DNA from: Rosellinia necatrix
Lineage: Eukaryota > Ascomycota > Sordariomycetes > Xylariales > Xylariaceae
Length of the DNA: 64,000 nucleotides
Reading direction: 5' to 3'
Assembly: GCA_021209875.1 (NCBI GenBank)
Contig: JAGYVD010000006.1
Coordinates: forward strand, 3,038,001 to 3,102,000
Position numbers and translations under genes: made by a program. This document shows positions 36,901-48,114 of this stretch, piece by piece (position 1 is the stretch's first letter; the number at the start of each line of letters is the position of its first letter). The notes under the pieces are model-generated. The model did no database searches. It was not told the origin of the DNA and saw nothing but the letters and a program-made list of their open reading frames with translations.

Positions 36901-37797
36901 CTCGGGGTACAGAATGCCTACCTACCTGGACACTTACTTACCTGAGTGCACACATACCTACTATCTAGGTACCTAGGTAAATTCTCTACAGGGGTCACGA
37001 CCTAATGCTTAGGCGCCTTAGGGACATGTTATGTACCTAAAATGGTGGTTAGGGATGTCGACTTACTTGATAGGTAGGCGCTATTGTGTACCTGCCTACC
37101 TGCCCAGGGTGCTAGATATCATCTCAATGGGCGCTGCATACACCTGACATGCTCGACATCTTCCAAGTTTTAGTTTTATTCAATCTTTGAATCCAATAAG
37201 CCACCTCATCAGCTTGGTAGGTTACCTGCACTCGAGTCCTCTCGCGACCAAAGGATGGAGGTCGTCCGCCAACCGACCAGTTCTTTCACGCTCTGTTGGG
37301 CATCAAAACTAACCTGAAGTAGATAGCGGGTACGTAGCTCTTCTCCCGCGTCCTGATCACCCCTGTGCATTCCCGCACCCATCCTACCCGTCAGTCATTG
37401 GTTTGGTTCTAGGCGTCTTCGTCCTATGGATGGTTGTTATTGTGGTGTGTGTTGACGACTACCGGCTACCGACTACCGGCTGCGTACCCTGGGGCATGAA
37501 TACGGTCATCCTGGCCACCGTCCTGGCCATCCTAGCCATAGCTAAGTACCTAGCTCTTCTTCGCCGGGGACGCCTTTTTGTCTTCTCTCCCAACTTCACC
37601 CGTCCGTCTTCCTTCCCCTATCGCCGACTTCATATCCGGCTGGGGAGCGTGCAAACCGAGGCAGAGTTGGTAAGCCGTTTGTTTATTCGACCACCCCGCA
37701 TCGTGCGGTTAACACCTACCACCGCCGCCGTTGACCCATTGACCCGTTGACCCGTTGACCCGTTGATTAAGTACCTACTTACTTACCTCAACTAGCT

Positions 37798-37920
37798 TAT
37801 CAGTCAGTCAATCAGCCAGTCAATCAATCAACCAGTCAGTCAGCCAGTCAGTCAGTCAGTCAGCCGGTCAGCCAGTCCATCAGTCCATCAATCAATCAAG
37901 CAATCAACTGGCCAACCAAC
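37798..37920. repeat. (CAGT/CAAT/CCAGT)n degenerate tetranucleotide array
   Basis: About 120 bases of CAGT, CAAT and CAGC tetramers in varying order, preceded at 37733-37765 by four copies of a TTGACCCG-type unit. Confidence 0.85.
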
Positions 37921-38282
37921 TGAATCGCCCTTCCCCCCTTCCAATGTACGAGGTATTGTGGTAGACTACACAACCCGCCCGACCCCCTTTACATGGTGCA
38001 TTCACAGAGCTGCTCCCTCACTATTACCCATCCCACGTGCGGATGCGAGCCCATATTGATCAACGTATTACCTACTCAGGTACGCTACACGACCGCACGC
38101 ACGGTGTGAACCCGTGACCCTGCGACGCTGTGACCCTACCGCCTCGACGTTATCTGCCCCCCCCCCCCGCTAGTCATCCCATAACATAAAGCCGGCCGGC
38201 TCTTCTGGCCCTTTGCGTGTGCGAGCACCATCGTGGATACCGGCCGACCTTGGTTGGTTCGAGAGTAGTGTAGGCCGCTAGT

Positions 38283-38362
38283 AGTTCACCACGACCCAAC
38301 CACGACTACGGCACGCCACGGCTGCGGCACCACGACTGCGGCACCACGACCACGGCCACCTC
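38283..38362. repeat. CCACGAC-type minisatellite
   Basis: Imperfect copies of CCACGACTGCGGCA/CCACGACCACGG, ending about 110 bases before the Sip5-like start codon. Confidence 0.7.
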
Positions 38363-38473
38363 CGCGACTAACTAGTGTGCCATCACCATCGCACTACTAC
38401 CCACTACACCTACCTACACATGTATAGCATACCATAAGCATTATCCATACGAATATATGTAACCACCGCTGTC

Positions 38474-41070
38474 ATGGGCAACAGCCATACGAAAGAAGAG
38501 CGAGCTGGCCCGCACCACCAAGGCCCCGGCCCCGAGCCCGGCGGTGGTAGCCTCGTCGGATCTGGCCGTCATGGTGAATTCCCCGCTACTCGACGCTCCA
38601 GCCGTCCCGATCTTGGCCCTCTGGGCATTGCCATCGCCGGCGTCCCCGGTTCCCGCCAGCCAGATGCGCCCTTTGAACGACGCGAGACGAAGCAAGAGCG
38701 GGAGGCGAGGAAGCTCGAGAAGGAGCGCGTCGCGCGGGTCAAAGAGCGTGAGCGGAGCATGAAGGAGGAGCATGTCGATGGCGGCTATCTCGTCACTATG
38801 GGCGTTTACACAGCGTCCGAGGATTTCAACAAACCCGCTGTCCGTCAACTGCAGGTGGGTTTTCGCCGCATCATCAGCATTGCTATAGTTTCTACTGGGC
38901 GGCCGTGTTAGCTAACCTTCGTCTCGTGGTATTCTAGATCGAGAGGAAAATAGCACCCTTCTGGCGTGGTCTTGACGATTTCAAAGACACCTGGGCCGAG
39001 CATCAGATCATCGCCGCGGCTCGCGGTCTCGAAATCCCCCCCGCCGATCAAGTTCCAGAACATCTGATCCCGACACCCCGACCGCCGCATCACTCACCAC
39101 AAGCTTCATCCTCGAATCTGAACAATCTGACAGTTCCTATGGGATCGCGCACGCTCTCGGCCTCGTCCGACCGAAATGCTTCACAACGCGGCTCCGTGAT
39201 ACCGTCTCCGACTTCGGCTACCATGTCCAAAGCTACCTCCCCTCTAAAGCAGCCGAAGAAGGCCCTGGCAGCTGCTCTAAACCTGTCACGTAATAGTTCC
39301 CAGGCAGAAATCGCGCCACAGGAGATAGGTTTGCCACATGACCCCTTTGTGAATGGGCAGGCCTTGGAAGTATTTTTATATAAGGAAGGCGAGGAGTGTC
39401 CTTTGTGTCTAATGTATTACCCGCCCTATCTCAACCGGACACGATGCTGCTGCCAGGTGATTTGTAGCGAGTGCTTCGTTCAAATCAAGCGCCCGGAACC
39501 ACACTTTCCCGAACACCATGCCGATGGGGCCAATGCGGCCAATGCGGAGGAGACTCAAAATAACCTCGAGGGGCGAAACGAACGCCTCATCATGGAGCCC
39601 GCCAAGTGTCCCTATTGCACCCAGCCCGAATTCGGCATTACATACGAACCCCCGCCATTTCGAAGAGGCTTAGCATACGCTTTCCCACCCTCAAGCCTCG
39701 GTGCTTTGAGTACTGCCATGTCGTCTACGAGCTCCATAAACTCAAGTCTCTCCCCTCCGGCCATGAGCCCTACCAGATCAAACCGCAAAAGGGCACAGAG
39801 CGTGTCGGCAAACGCGCCCGGTGTTGTAACGGCCGATCGAATACGGCCGGACTGGTCCGGCAAGCTAGCCACGGCTCTTGCCCATCAACGCCGTCGGGCA
39901 GCTGCCGCCGATGCCCTTCATCACGCTGCCTTTGTCATGGGAAACCAGGAGTCACGTACATTCTTTGGCCGGCCCTCTCGATTTTCGCGAAGAGCGACTG
40001 GAAGCTATCGCGGCGCCGAAAGCCCCGGCAGTGGTACGAATGCCCAAGATGGCGCGGACGACACGCCCCCCGGTCATGATTCTGGTGCGTCGCCTTTGGC
40101 GGTTAGGGGTGGTGGCAATCGCGAGCGCATCGATGCTGCGCATCTCGAGAGTTTGATGATGGCGGAGGCCATAAGATTGAGTCTCGCTGACGAGGAAGAG
40201 CGTAGGAAAAAAGCTGATAAGGAGGCACGGAAGGAGGCCAAGAAACGGGAGAAAGAAGATAGGAAAGCAGCCAAGAAGAAGGGGGAGGTGTATAGCGGCG
40301 GCGGCGCTAGTGCAAGCTCCCTTAGTCTGGGATTTGGGCGAAGGCGAGGTGATAGTGGGACGGGAAGCCTGCGAGTGGACGCCAGCGTAGCTGCCGCGAC
40401 GGGGTCAGCTGCCGCACAGGGATCAGTGCCTGCGTCGCCTACCGATAAAGGGAAGGGCATAGAACGTGGGATATCTGACGACACACAGCCCACCATCGCC
40501 GGTCCCTCGTCGGCGTTGCCTATACCAACACCACAGGTGCTACGGTCGTCATCTCACCTCCGCCAAATGAGCAACGCTAGCTCCATTAGCTCCAGCGGTC
40601 TAGATAGCATGCCCGCGAGCTATGCGGGGAAAAGCCGGAGCGTTGAAGACCCGTATGGCAGCGCACTCAGTCTTGGGCAGAATGACCAGGGTGACAGCGC
40701 AGGCTCCGAGCCCCTATTCAACTTTCGGAGCCTGGCAGAAGTAGTTGGGGTTTCAATCGACGGTGAGCAAAACCAGACTGATAGCGGTACGCAAAGCCGT
40801 GAAGTGAAGTCAGAGGATCGGGATGAGGCCCAGGGGGAGCATATTGAAGATGCCCTCAGATCGACTACCGCGGAGACGGATGCTCAGGGCGACTGTGAGT
40901 TGGAAACCGATCCGATTCAGACTACGGGGCTCGCCGATTCATCGCGGGGGAAATCACCCCCTGGCGTCGTGGTGACCCCGGATACGCCGACACCAGTCGA
41001 TGATGACGACGTGACCAAACAAATTGGGCATTTCGGGACGAAAGAGGGATCACGCGAGGTAACCCAATAA
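38474..41070 (+). CDS. sip5: Sip5-like protein (Snf1-interacting type)
   Basis: Homologue of yeast Sip5, reported as an interactor of Snf1 kinase and the Reg1/Glc7 phosphatase. Exons 38474-38854 and 38938-41070, 837 residues (yeast protein is shorter). It opens MGNSHTKEE, a good N-myristoylation signal. Next come a charged coiled stretch ([21 protein letters not shown]), [17 protein letters not shown], and [19 protein letters not shown] across the intron. The signature is a RING-like Cys cluster: [32 protein letters not shown] and, after an insert, [16 protein letters not shown] second charged helix ([18 protein letters not shown]) and a long disordered Ser-rich C-terminus follow. The intron is phase 0 with a GCTAACC branch point. 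Confidence 0.88.
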
Positions 41071-42101
41071 GACGTCACACTTTCTGGTAATCTATATTCT
41101 TTTCATGTTTCCTCAACGGATGGGGCGGCGATGGGGCTCGGGAGTAGTATGGCTGTATAGATAGAAGACATCAACCCAGGCTGAACTACGGATGTAACTT
41201 GAACTATGTTAGGCGTTGGGGGCGTGGATTGTAACATCTACATAGAGAGGGCCGGCACTCGGTGACCACATTCGGAGCTCGTTGTTTTACTCGGCGTGAT
41301 TTGCGAGACTGACCTTGGTGATATATTCTGATACTAGATCTTGCAAATTGTCCCTCATGTTTATGGGAATGATATAATGAGGAAGGACGTCTCTGTTGTT
41401 TGTTTCCAGCCACGGCCTCCTGTCCCCCGCCTCGGCACCACTGGCTGCTAAATGTCCCACTATATACTGTAGAAAGTTTACGACGCGAAGACGAGCAAGG
41501 ATGTCCGGTATCAAGTAAGAGTAGAATCCTCGTCCACCTGGTAAATACTTACTTGGTCATTGAAAAGCATACTTGCGCTTTCTCCGGCTTGGTTCACACA
41601 GGAGTAACAGGGTGTGGGGCTTCGTCGTATTTCGCATTTCAATAACAAACCCTTCCCCACATGGGACCCTCTCAATGGCAAATCACAATGGATGGCGCGG
41701 CCTCAGCCACGTTGAAGCGTTAGCTTTCGCATTGGTCGTATAACCTGTCGTGGTGGGTAGGTAGGTAACTTCGCATCGGTCGTATACACTAAAGGCTGGA
41801 CGAGATATGCCATGTTAGCCGGAAACATCGTCTTTAGTCCTGATGCCACCGACATCATACTATGAAGGAAAACGCCTTGGTATTTGGGGGTGATGTGATG
41901 GTCACGGTTAGGCTGCTATGAGAGTGTTATTGTTGTTGTCCATCATATATATATATATATATAAACCATGGCAAATCGCTTCAAAGTTGGGATATATGCG
42001 ATTGCACTCTGCACTCTAGATCCGTGGTCTCAATCCACGGCATCAATTTTGGAATACATTTGTTTATCCAGAGCTTCACTCCTTGAATCCGCCCCAACGT
42101 C
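41071..42101. other. Intergenic region
   Basis: Between Sip5-like and beta-lactamase-like genes. An (AT)n tract lies at 41945-41965, about 135 bases before the next start codon. No gene. Confidence 0.45.
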
Positions 42102-44181
42102 ATGATGGCGCCCCTATCGGCGTCCAACGCCCTCCTCTTCCTCCTTAGCTCTCTCCTACTACCCCTCCTCACGGCCTCAGCGTCCCTCGAATGCCGGCCC
42201 CCAGGCCCTATCGTCCCCAGGCCACGGGACGTCGCCAAGCACCCCCTCCTAGCCAGCGCCACGGATAAGCTCACGCGCGCTCTCGAGTCCGCCCTCGCGG
42301 GCGACATCGAGGCGGGCTGGCCGGTCGAGAACACATCCTTCTCCATCGGCCTGGTCACGCACGATCAGGGGGGCGGCACGGCGGCGGCGGCGCCGGCGGC
42401 GCCGGCCTGGGAGTACCACCACCTCGCGCCGGCCAACGTGGCGGGCACCCGGGACCTGACGCGCGACTCGCAGTACCTCGTCGGCTCCGTGTCCAAGGTG
42501 ATCACGGACTACATCCTGCTGCGGAGCGGGCTGGATCTGGAGGAGTCCATCGCGACGTTTCTGCCGGGGCTGGCCGGCGGCGCCGATTCGCTGATCGCCT
42601 GGGAGGACATCACGCTGCGGCAGCTCGCCAACCAAGTTGCGGGCATCCTGCCGAATTGTGAGTCGATCTTCAAATGAGGATGTTGTGAAATGAAATGGAC
42701 CGAAATGGACGGGGGGAAATGCTAATGAAAAAAAAAAAAAACTTTTTGGGGAGGGGGGTAGATGGCTTTTCAGAGTATTACTATCTCAAGGAGTACTTTG
42801 AGTCGCTTGGCTTCCCGCATATTGACGATGATGCTTATGCCCCATGTGGCATCATCGCGTTGAATAAGGGGTGCACGCGCCAAGGTAAGGGAGGCACTCT
42901 GGAACGGCCGAATGACGTTTGGAGGAAGGGCTAATGTTCGCACAGAGTTCTTGGAGGGGGATGCTGGAATCATATCCTATATCGCGGCCGGCAGAGCGGC
43001 CGGTATACTCCAATATTGCGTTCACGTTACTTTCATATGCGGTTGAAGAATACACTGGAAAGAGCTACCCTGAGCTCCTTGAGACGTACGTATCGAAGCC
43101 GCTGGGTCTCACTAATACAGTTGTGAGCCCAGGTGATGACCAGAAGGCCGTCATCCCTCCTGTGGAGAATAGCTGGGGTTCGGATTATGGAGACAATGCA
43201 CCGTAAGTCGCGCTGATAGCTATATTGGATTATAATGAGACTATTGCTGATGGAACTACCTTCGGCAGCGGCGGTGGTCTCGTTTCTTCCTTGTCTGACC
43301 TTTCCATCTTCATACACAGCATCCTCAACCGCACCATCTTCGACTCCGATACGGCTGTGCGCGAGTGGCTGAAGCCCACCTCGTCTACGGGATCTCTTAA
43401 TTCCCTTGTGGGAGCTCCCTGGGAAATCTTTCGCACGCAGGACCTCACGCCCGATCATCCACATGTAGTCGACATTTATGCTAAAGGGGGTGCGGCGTAC
43501 GGGTATCAGTCCCAGATTGCCGTCATAGATGAGTACGGCGCAGGTATTGTGTTGCTGACGGCCGGGTCGGCGCTAGCCAGCACGCCTCTATATGATGCTA
43601 TCTTGGCCACAATAATTCCCGCCCTTGACGACATCGCACGCGAGCAGGCGGCAGAAAGAGGGTACGCGGGCATGTTCGTTGATAGTTTCTCATCTTCGCC
43701 CACGACAAAACGCGGAGACGGGACGGTTGACTTTAACGTCACGATTATTCAGGACGAAGATTCTCTTGTCTTGCAAGGGATCGGTCGCAATGGCACGGAT
43801 ATTATGTCCTCATTCCTGGAGATCTGGTCCGTGACTATTGGTGGATTCCTCCCTCTCGTGCCAGTGAAAGCGCGCATATTCCCCATCGACATACGCAGCC
43901 AAGATTTGCTCTCTGCGCCGGGTGAGACGGAGAAGAAGAGAGTCGTGCGGGAGGACTGGCGGATTGAATGGGAGCTTTCACTGAGCAGCGAGACTGCCTT
44001 ACCGGGCGCAGGCGTTTCTGCTAAGAATTGTCTCTCGTGGACACTGACGGATTGGATGTACTATGGCTCGGAGCCCCTTGATCGCATTGTTTTCGTACTA
44101 GATGCTGAGTCAGGAGAAGTTGTTGGGCTGGAAATTCCGTATCTCCGGTCAGGGGTACTACTTCCGGTGGATTCTCTTTAA
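42102..44181 (+). CDS. Secreted beta-lactamase-fold serine hydrolase with frameshift
   Basis: Serine beta-lactamase/penicillin-binding-fold hydrolase, probably an esterase or a peptidase. Exons 42102-42657, 42762-42884, 42946-43202 and 43269-44181. Signal peptide LLFLLSSLLLPLLTASAS. Active-site motifs: SVSK (S-x-x-K) in YLVGSVSKVITDY, and YSN (Y-x-N) in PVYSNIAFTLL. Splices give PNYGFSEYYYLKEYFESLGF and DNAPGGGLVSSLSDL, both family-like. In exon 3 the frame breaks: TTC TTG GAG is followed by five G's (42956-42960), and the conserved continuation MLESYPISRP starts one base later than the upstream frame allows. Exon lengths sum to 1849, one more than a multiple of three. Either one extra G is a sequencing error or the gene is broken; with the base ignored the protein would be about 615 residues. 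The rest of the sequence is well kept, which favours error or very recent loss. Confidence 0.75.
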
Positions 44182-44335
44182 ACGATCTTGTTATGCAAGG
44201 TTGGTGCTCAATGCATTTACAAACCCGATAAAAAGAGGTTAGAAGCGCGAATTATCATACTCTAGTTCGGGCACCATATTTCATCAGCGGTCCCATCGCG
44301 TCATCTCTTGCCGATCCATCGCACCACCAAAGCTC

Positions 44336-45586
44336 CTATAACATGGCAGGTACCTTTTTGACATCGATTTGAGAAACGGGACTAAGCTTGTGCTTGGCCA
44401 GTATGCCATCATCGGGTGTAACGCCCATGTCCGTAGCCTTGCGCGTATTCGTAAAGCTTGAATCGGGACTGCTCCAGCTAAAATCCTTCCACGCGCCTAG
44501 GACGTTCCACATCCTCTCAACGACAGCTTGGATCTTCAGACGTCTATCGCGGCTCCACTGCCTCCGGTTCATCAAGTCCGAATCAGCGCTCTCGGGTTCA
44601 AGACCCTCCATGACGCTCTTGAAGACGCGACAGGTTTCTTCTAATTCGGCAATATTCGAGATACCCATGACACTCACACCGACGCGAGTGCCTGCCGGTA
44701 AGCCCGCAGCGCTGCTTCCCCTTGCCGCACCAGCCGTCGACCAGTTATCGAGCGCCCACCAGATGGCGACCACCTCCAGCTTCTCACCAGCCTCTACGGC
44801 GATGGGCACGAGGTCCTGGCACGCCCGGCGAAGACCCTCGGGACTCGGGTGCCACGAGGCCATGGGCCCGGCGTCGGCGCCCCGCGTAGTCAACAGGCCC
44901 ATGCCCAGCATGCTTGCATTCAGCACGACGTCGACGCCGGCCCGCCCGAAGCGGCGCATCGCCTTGTCGGCATCCCCCAATGTCGTGTTCTGGATGGTGA
45001 AATGGCTGTAGCTGAGCACGGCGTCCAGCGGCTCGCCCGTCTCGCGCAGGACCATCTCGGCGAGGTCGCATAGCCTCGCCACGGGGTACCCGCTGATGCC
45101 GACATAGCGGATCAGGCCGTGCTCGTCGCGCAGCCGGCGCAGCTCCCGCACGGCGGCGAGGACCTCGGCGGGCGAGACGAACTCGACGTCGTGCGCGTAC
45201 ACGAGGTCGAGGTACGGCGTGCGCAGGCGCTCGAGACTGCGGCACACCGAATACCGGACCCACGCGGGGCTGTAGTCGAACTCGTCGCCGGCGATGCGCC
45301 CGGCCTTGGTCACGAGGAAGTAGGACGAGCGGGGGTGGCGCGACGTCACCGAGGCGTGCGCCAGGGCGCCGCCGAGGATGGTCTCGGACGGCCCGTAGTA
45401 CGGCGAGGTGTCGAAGGCCGAGACGCCCAGGTCGAGGGCGCGCGCCACGATGGACGCGGCAGGGAGGTTGAACGGATCCGGGACATATTGGGTGTTGAAG
45501 GTGGCCGTGCCCATGATCAGAGGGGGGATGACATGATGAAGCTGTGGTCGAGTGCGCCGGGACGATTCGGAGAGTAAGCGTTCCAT
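44336..45586 (-). CDS. Aldo-keto reductase, Ara2-like (D-arabinose dehydrogenase type)
   Basis: NAD(P)H-linked oxidoreductase of the aldo-keto reductase superfamily, cytosolic. Single exon, 416 residues. Catalytic tetrad in order: Asp in FDTSPYYGPSE, Tyr in the same motif, Lys in YFLVTKAGR and His in LVYAHDVEF. Segments YVGISGYPVARLCDLAE, YSHFTIQNTTLGD and LLTTRGADAGP resemble the fungal Ara2 / L-galactose dehydrogenase branch; yeast Ara2 makes D-arabinono-lactone for erythroascorbate. The C-terminus (~320-416) with RMWNVLGAWKDFSWSSPD is longer than in yeast. It is convergent with the beta-lactamase-like gene, 154 bases apart. Confidence 0.87.
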   Translation of the reverse strand: MERLLSESSRRTRPQLHHVIPPLIMGTATFNTQYVPDPFNLPAASIVARALDLGVSAFDTSPYYGPSETILGGALAHASVTSRHPRSSYFLVTKAGRIAGDEFDYSPAWVRYSVCRSLERLRTPYLDLVYAHDVEFVSPAEVLAAVRELRRLRDEHGLIRYVGISGYPVARLCDLAEMVLRETGEPLDAVLSYSHFTIQNTTLGDADKAMRRFGRAGVDVVLNASMLGMGLLTTRGADAGPMASWHPSPEGLRRACQDLVPIAVEAGEKLEVVAIWWALDNWSTAGAARGSSAAGLPAGTRVGVSVMGISNIAELEETCRVFKSVMEGLEPESADSDLMNRRQWSRDRRLKIQAVVERMWNVLGAWKDFSWSSPDSSFTNTRKATDMGVTPDDGILAKHKLSPVSQIDVKKVPAML

Positions 45587-46530
45587 GTTTCCGTATCCGT
45601 TCTCACTTTTCCTATAATTACATATAAATATATATATAGTTATATATATATATATAGTTATATATATATATAGTTATATATATATATATAGAAATAAATA
45701 TATCACTTTCCCTTTCCTTCTTTCCCAGACGAATATCCCGCACCGGCAGTGCCACTCACTCAACCCTGTTGGGAATATTAGAAGAAAGGTGAAAGTGTGG
45801 GACGAACTATTCCGTCATCAAACCCGGTCGGTAGGATCGGACGGGATCTTCAGGGTCTTCGGCGGAGCTAGGGGTACCTAGATATGTACGTGTACGCAGT
45901 ACCTACCTAGTTTACTACCTAAATCTTATACCATACCTAAAAAGGCAACTACCTAGGTAGCTTCTTTATGGTCATGAAAGGGTCAAGAGAAGGTATGCTC
46001 TTCGGCATTCTAGGTATGTTAGGTAAGCAAAAATTGTTACTATGTATAACTATTTCATTCCCTCACGAACCTTTCAACAAATACGAACTAAACACCACCG
46101 TACTTTCATTTATATTTATGCCTGCCAAGCTGGATACACAACCCCTCGTGACTCCCAGGTGCTATGGATACTAGGTACCTTGAGTAAGTACCTCTACGTC
46201 GCCCAGAGCATCATCCCCAAGAGCATAATATGGCGTTAGAGCATATTCTGCTTGTGCAGGGTCAACTTTACAAGTGCTACCTGACCAGAACAGGTGGCGG
46301 GTCTGTCCCAGCAAGTGCATAAATGCATAATGCATATCGCCCCAGCCCAAAATATGCTGCCCCTAGAACACTAACTATCCCGCCTTGCCTTGTTTCCCCG
46401 AGCTCTGCTGCTTCGTCCTTTGAATGAGAGAACGCGTATTGCGGGGGGCCATCTAACAACTACCTGCCCAAATCAATCCCGCAGCCACTACATTGGCCTC
46501 CAACCTGCCCTGTCGAGCTAGGTACCCTCC
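45587..46530. other. Intergenic region with (TA)n tracts
   Basis: Upstream of the aldo-keto reductase. Three (TA)n blocks separated by TAG at 45618-45690, and CCTAGG words at 45875-45960 and 46170-46185. No terminal inverted repeat of the downstream transposase-like gene was recognised. Confidence 0.45.
45618..45690. repeat. (TA)n microsatellite, three interrupted blocks
   Basis: TATATA blocks each closed by TAGT, repeated three times, just upstream of the aldo-keto reductase start. Confidence 0.85.
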
Positions 46531-48114
46531 ATGCCTCGTATCACAATCGAACAGAAGCTTCGGCTACGTAGCTGGTATAATTCTCAGCAGAATAAGCCTT
46601 CCCAGAGCGAAGCCATTATTTGGTTCAAACGTGAATACGACGTGACCCTTCCCCAGTATCAGATATCGCGTATCCTGCACTCTAAGAACCTCGAAACCGT
46701 CGACCAAAACAGCCCTGGCCTCCAGAACACTCGCGTCGTCAAGGCAGTATGGCCGGCCCTCGAACAAATCCTCAAACGGTGGCAGATCAGCCTGGAGGTC
46801 AGAGGTCTCAGTACCTCGCGCGAGGTGCTGATGCAGAAGGCAAGGGATATATGGCTCCAGTATCCCATTGCCCGGAACAATGAGCCAGTCAGCGATCTCC
46901 CGGTCTTCGGAGCCACCTGGTGTAACCTCTTTCAAAAGCGATTCAGCCTCAACAGCTTCGCCCTCCGTGACGGGGGGGACCCTGACGAGGCCGGTGGGAA
47001 CCTGCCGGACATGAAATCAAAGATGGCGCGCCTTGTGGGCATTGTCTCGAGGACGCCTGCCGGTAATCGCTATAACATGGATCAAACGGGGCTCTATTGG
47101 CGCCGTTCGGCCTCTTCTGGCGTCCCCCTCCAACAACGAGCGGGCGCGCAGCTGTCCAGAACAAGGATCTCGATCGCCATCACTACGAACGATACGGGCG
47201 ACGATAGAATAGACCTTTGGATCGTTGGAAAAGCAGCAATGCCCCGCGCCCTTACAGATTTCAACTGGAAGGGCTATAGAACCGTTTGGAAGCACAACCA
47301 GAAGGCCTGGTTCACCACGGCTACCATGGCCGAGTGGCTAAAGGCGTTTTACAGCCATATCCAGGCTACAAAACCAGGCCAAAATGTGCTCTTATTGCTA
47401 CGCAACAAACCCGATACCCTTGCAGCCGTAAAAGAAACACCACCGCCAGCCAACATAACCATAGAGTTCTTCCCTGGAAACGTCGCTACTATATACCAAC
47501 CGAATGAAATGGGCGTCATAAACATACTAAAATCCTACTACCGCAGGTCCTTTTTACTGTGGCTGTACGAACAAATCTTGAATGAGACTTCCGAAGACCC
47601 CATGAGCCAAATGAACCTTCGGCTAGCGATAGTATGGATTTCGGACCACTGGTTTAGTACCGTGACACAAGAGGCAATCATTAAATGCTGGCTCAAATCG
47701 ACGTTATTAGGGCCTCCTCCCAGCGATTGCCGACGTGTTCAAGAACCTCCCAAAGACCTTAGTGCCATATATTCGAAAGCTACCGCTCATATCGAGGATC
47801 GAATGGCGATGACTGCGTTTTTAACCCCAAAGGACGAGAATACGCCCCCGGACGAGCCATCCACAGCATTGGGAGTGCTCGACCAAGTTCTCGAAGATTG
47901 GTGTCCCAGAGATGACTATCGCGATATCGAAGAAGTAACGGAGGAGGCTAATCAGCCCGAAACCGTACCCATTACCCTCCGGGAAGGCCTACTTAACTTA
48001 ACGCAGTTGATGACTTTGGTTGAAAGCAACCAAGCGTTTGATAGTTCAGACATACATCGTGTACAACACCTAAAAGATACTATTATTAAGTCCCTACAAG
48101 GAAGAACAGAGTAG
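46531..48114 (+). CDS. Pogo/Tigger-type transposase-derived protein, degraded DDE triad
   Basis: Uninterrupted 527-codon frame from ATG 46531. N-terminal helix-turn-helix (TIEQKLRLRSWYNSQQ to YQISRILHSK) and a second CENP-B-type DNA-binding domain (VWPALEQILKRWQ to NLFQKRFSLNSF), then a DDE_1 endonuclease-like domain. First acidic residue is kept (YNMDQTGLYWR, ~183). The second, normally in a LLLxDNxPSH context, reads LLLLRNKPDT (~287): Asp replaced by Arg. The third, normally in LLQPMDQGVI, reads IYQPNEMGVI (~322): Asp replaced by Glu. With two of three positions altered, cut-and-paste activity seems unlikely, yet no stop or shift has arisen over 1.6 kb. Known precedents for domesticated pogo proteins are CENP-B and fission yeast Abp1/Cbh1. 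No terminal inverted repeats were noticed. It could also be a recently dead element. Confidence 0.8.
   Translation: MPRITIEQKLRLRSWYNSQQNKPSQSEAIIWFKREYDVTLPQYQISRILHSKNLETVDQNSPGLQNTRVVKAVWPALEQILKRWQISLEVRGLSTSREVLMQKARDIWLQYPIARNNEPVSDLPVFGATWCNLFQKRFSLNSFALRDGGDPDEAGGNLPDMKSKMARLVGIVSRTPAGNRYNMDQTGLYWRRSASSGVPLQQRAGAQLSRTRISIAITTNDTGDDRIDLWIVGKAAMPRALTDFNWKGYRTVWKHNQKAWFTTATMAEWLKAFYSHIQATKPGQNVLLLLRNKPDTLAAVKETPPPANITIEFFPGNVATIYQPNEMGVINILKSYYRRSFLLWLYEQILNETSEDPMSQMNLRLAIVWISDHWFSTVTQEAIIKCWLKSTLLGPPPSDCRRVQEPPKDLSAIYSKATAHIEDRMAMTAFLTPKDENTPPDEPSTALGVLDQVLEDWCPRDDYRDIEEVTEEANQPETVPITLREGLLNLTQLMTLVESNQAFDSSDIHRVQHLKDTIIKSLQGRTE

Larger units (their letters stand above)
33961..38473. 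other. 4.5 kb gene-free stretch before the Sip5-like gene
   Basis: No gene supported. Contents by eye: a (TTTG)n run at 34019-34043 just upstream of the cupin gene, an A tract at 36075-36097, CCTAGG-type words at 36910-37090, the CAGT/CAAT array at 37798-37920, and CCACGACTGCGGCA-like repeats at 38283-38362. The 3' end is presumably the Sip5-like promoter and leader. Confidence 0.45.

Noticed and set aside
37798..37920. Regular repeats resembling a CRISPR-like array
   Set aside because: Tetranucleotide slippage repeat without spacers, in a eukaryotic genome.
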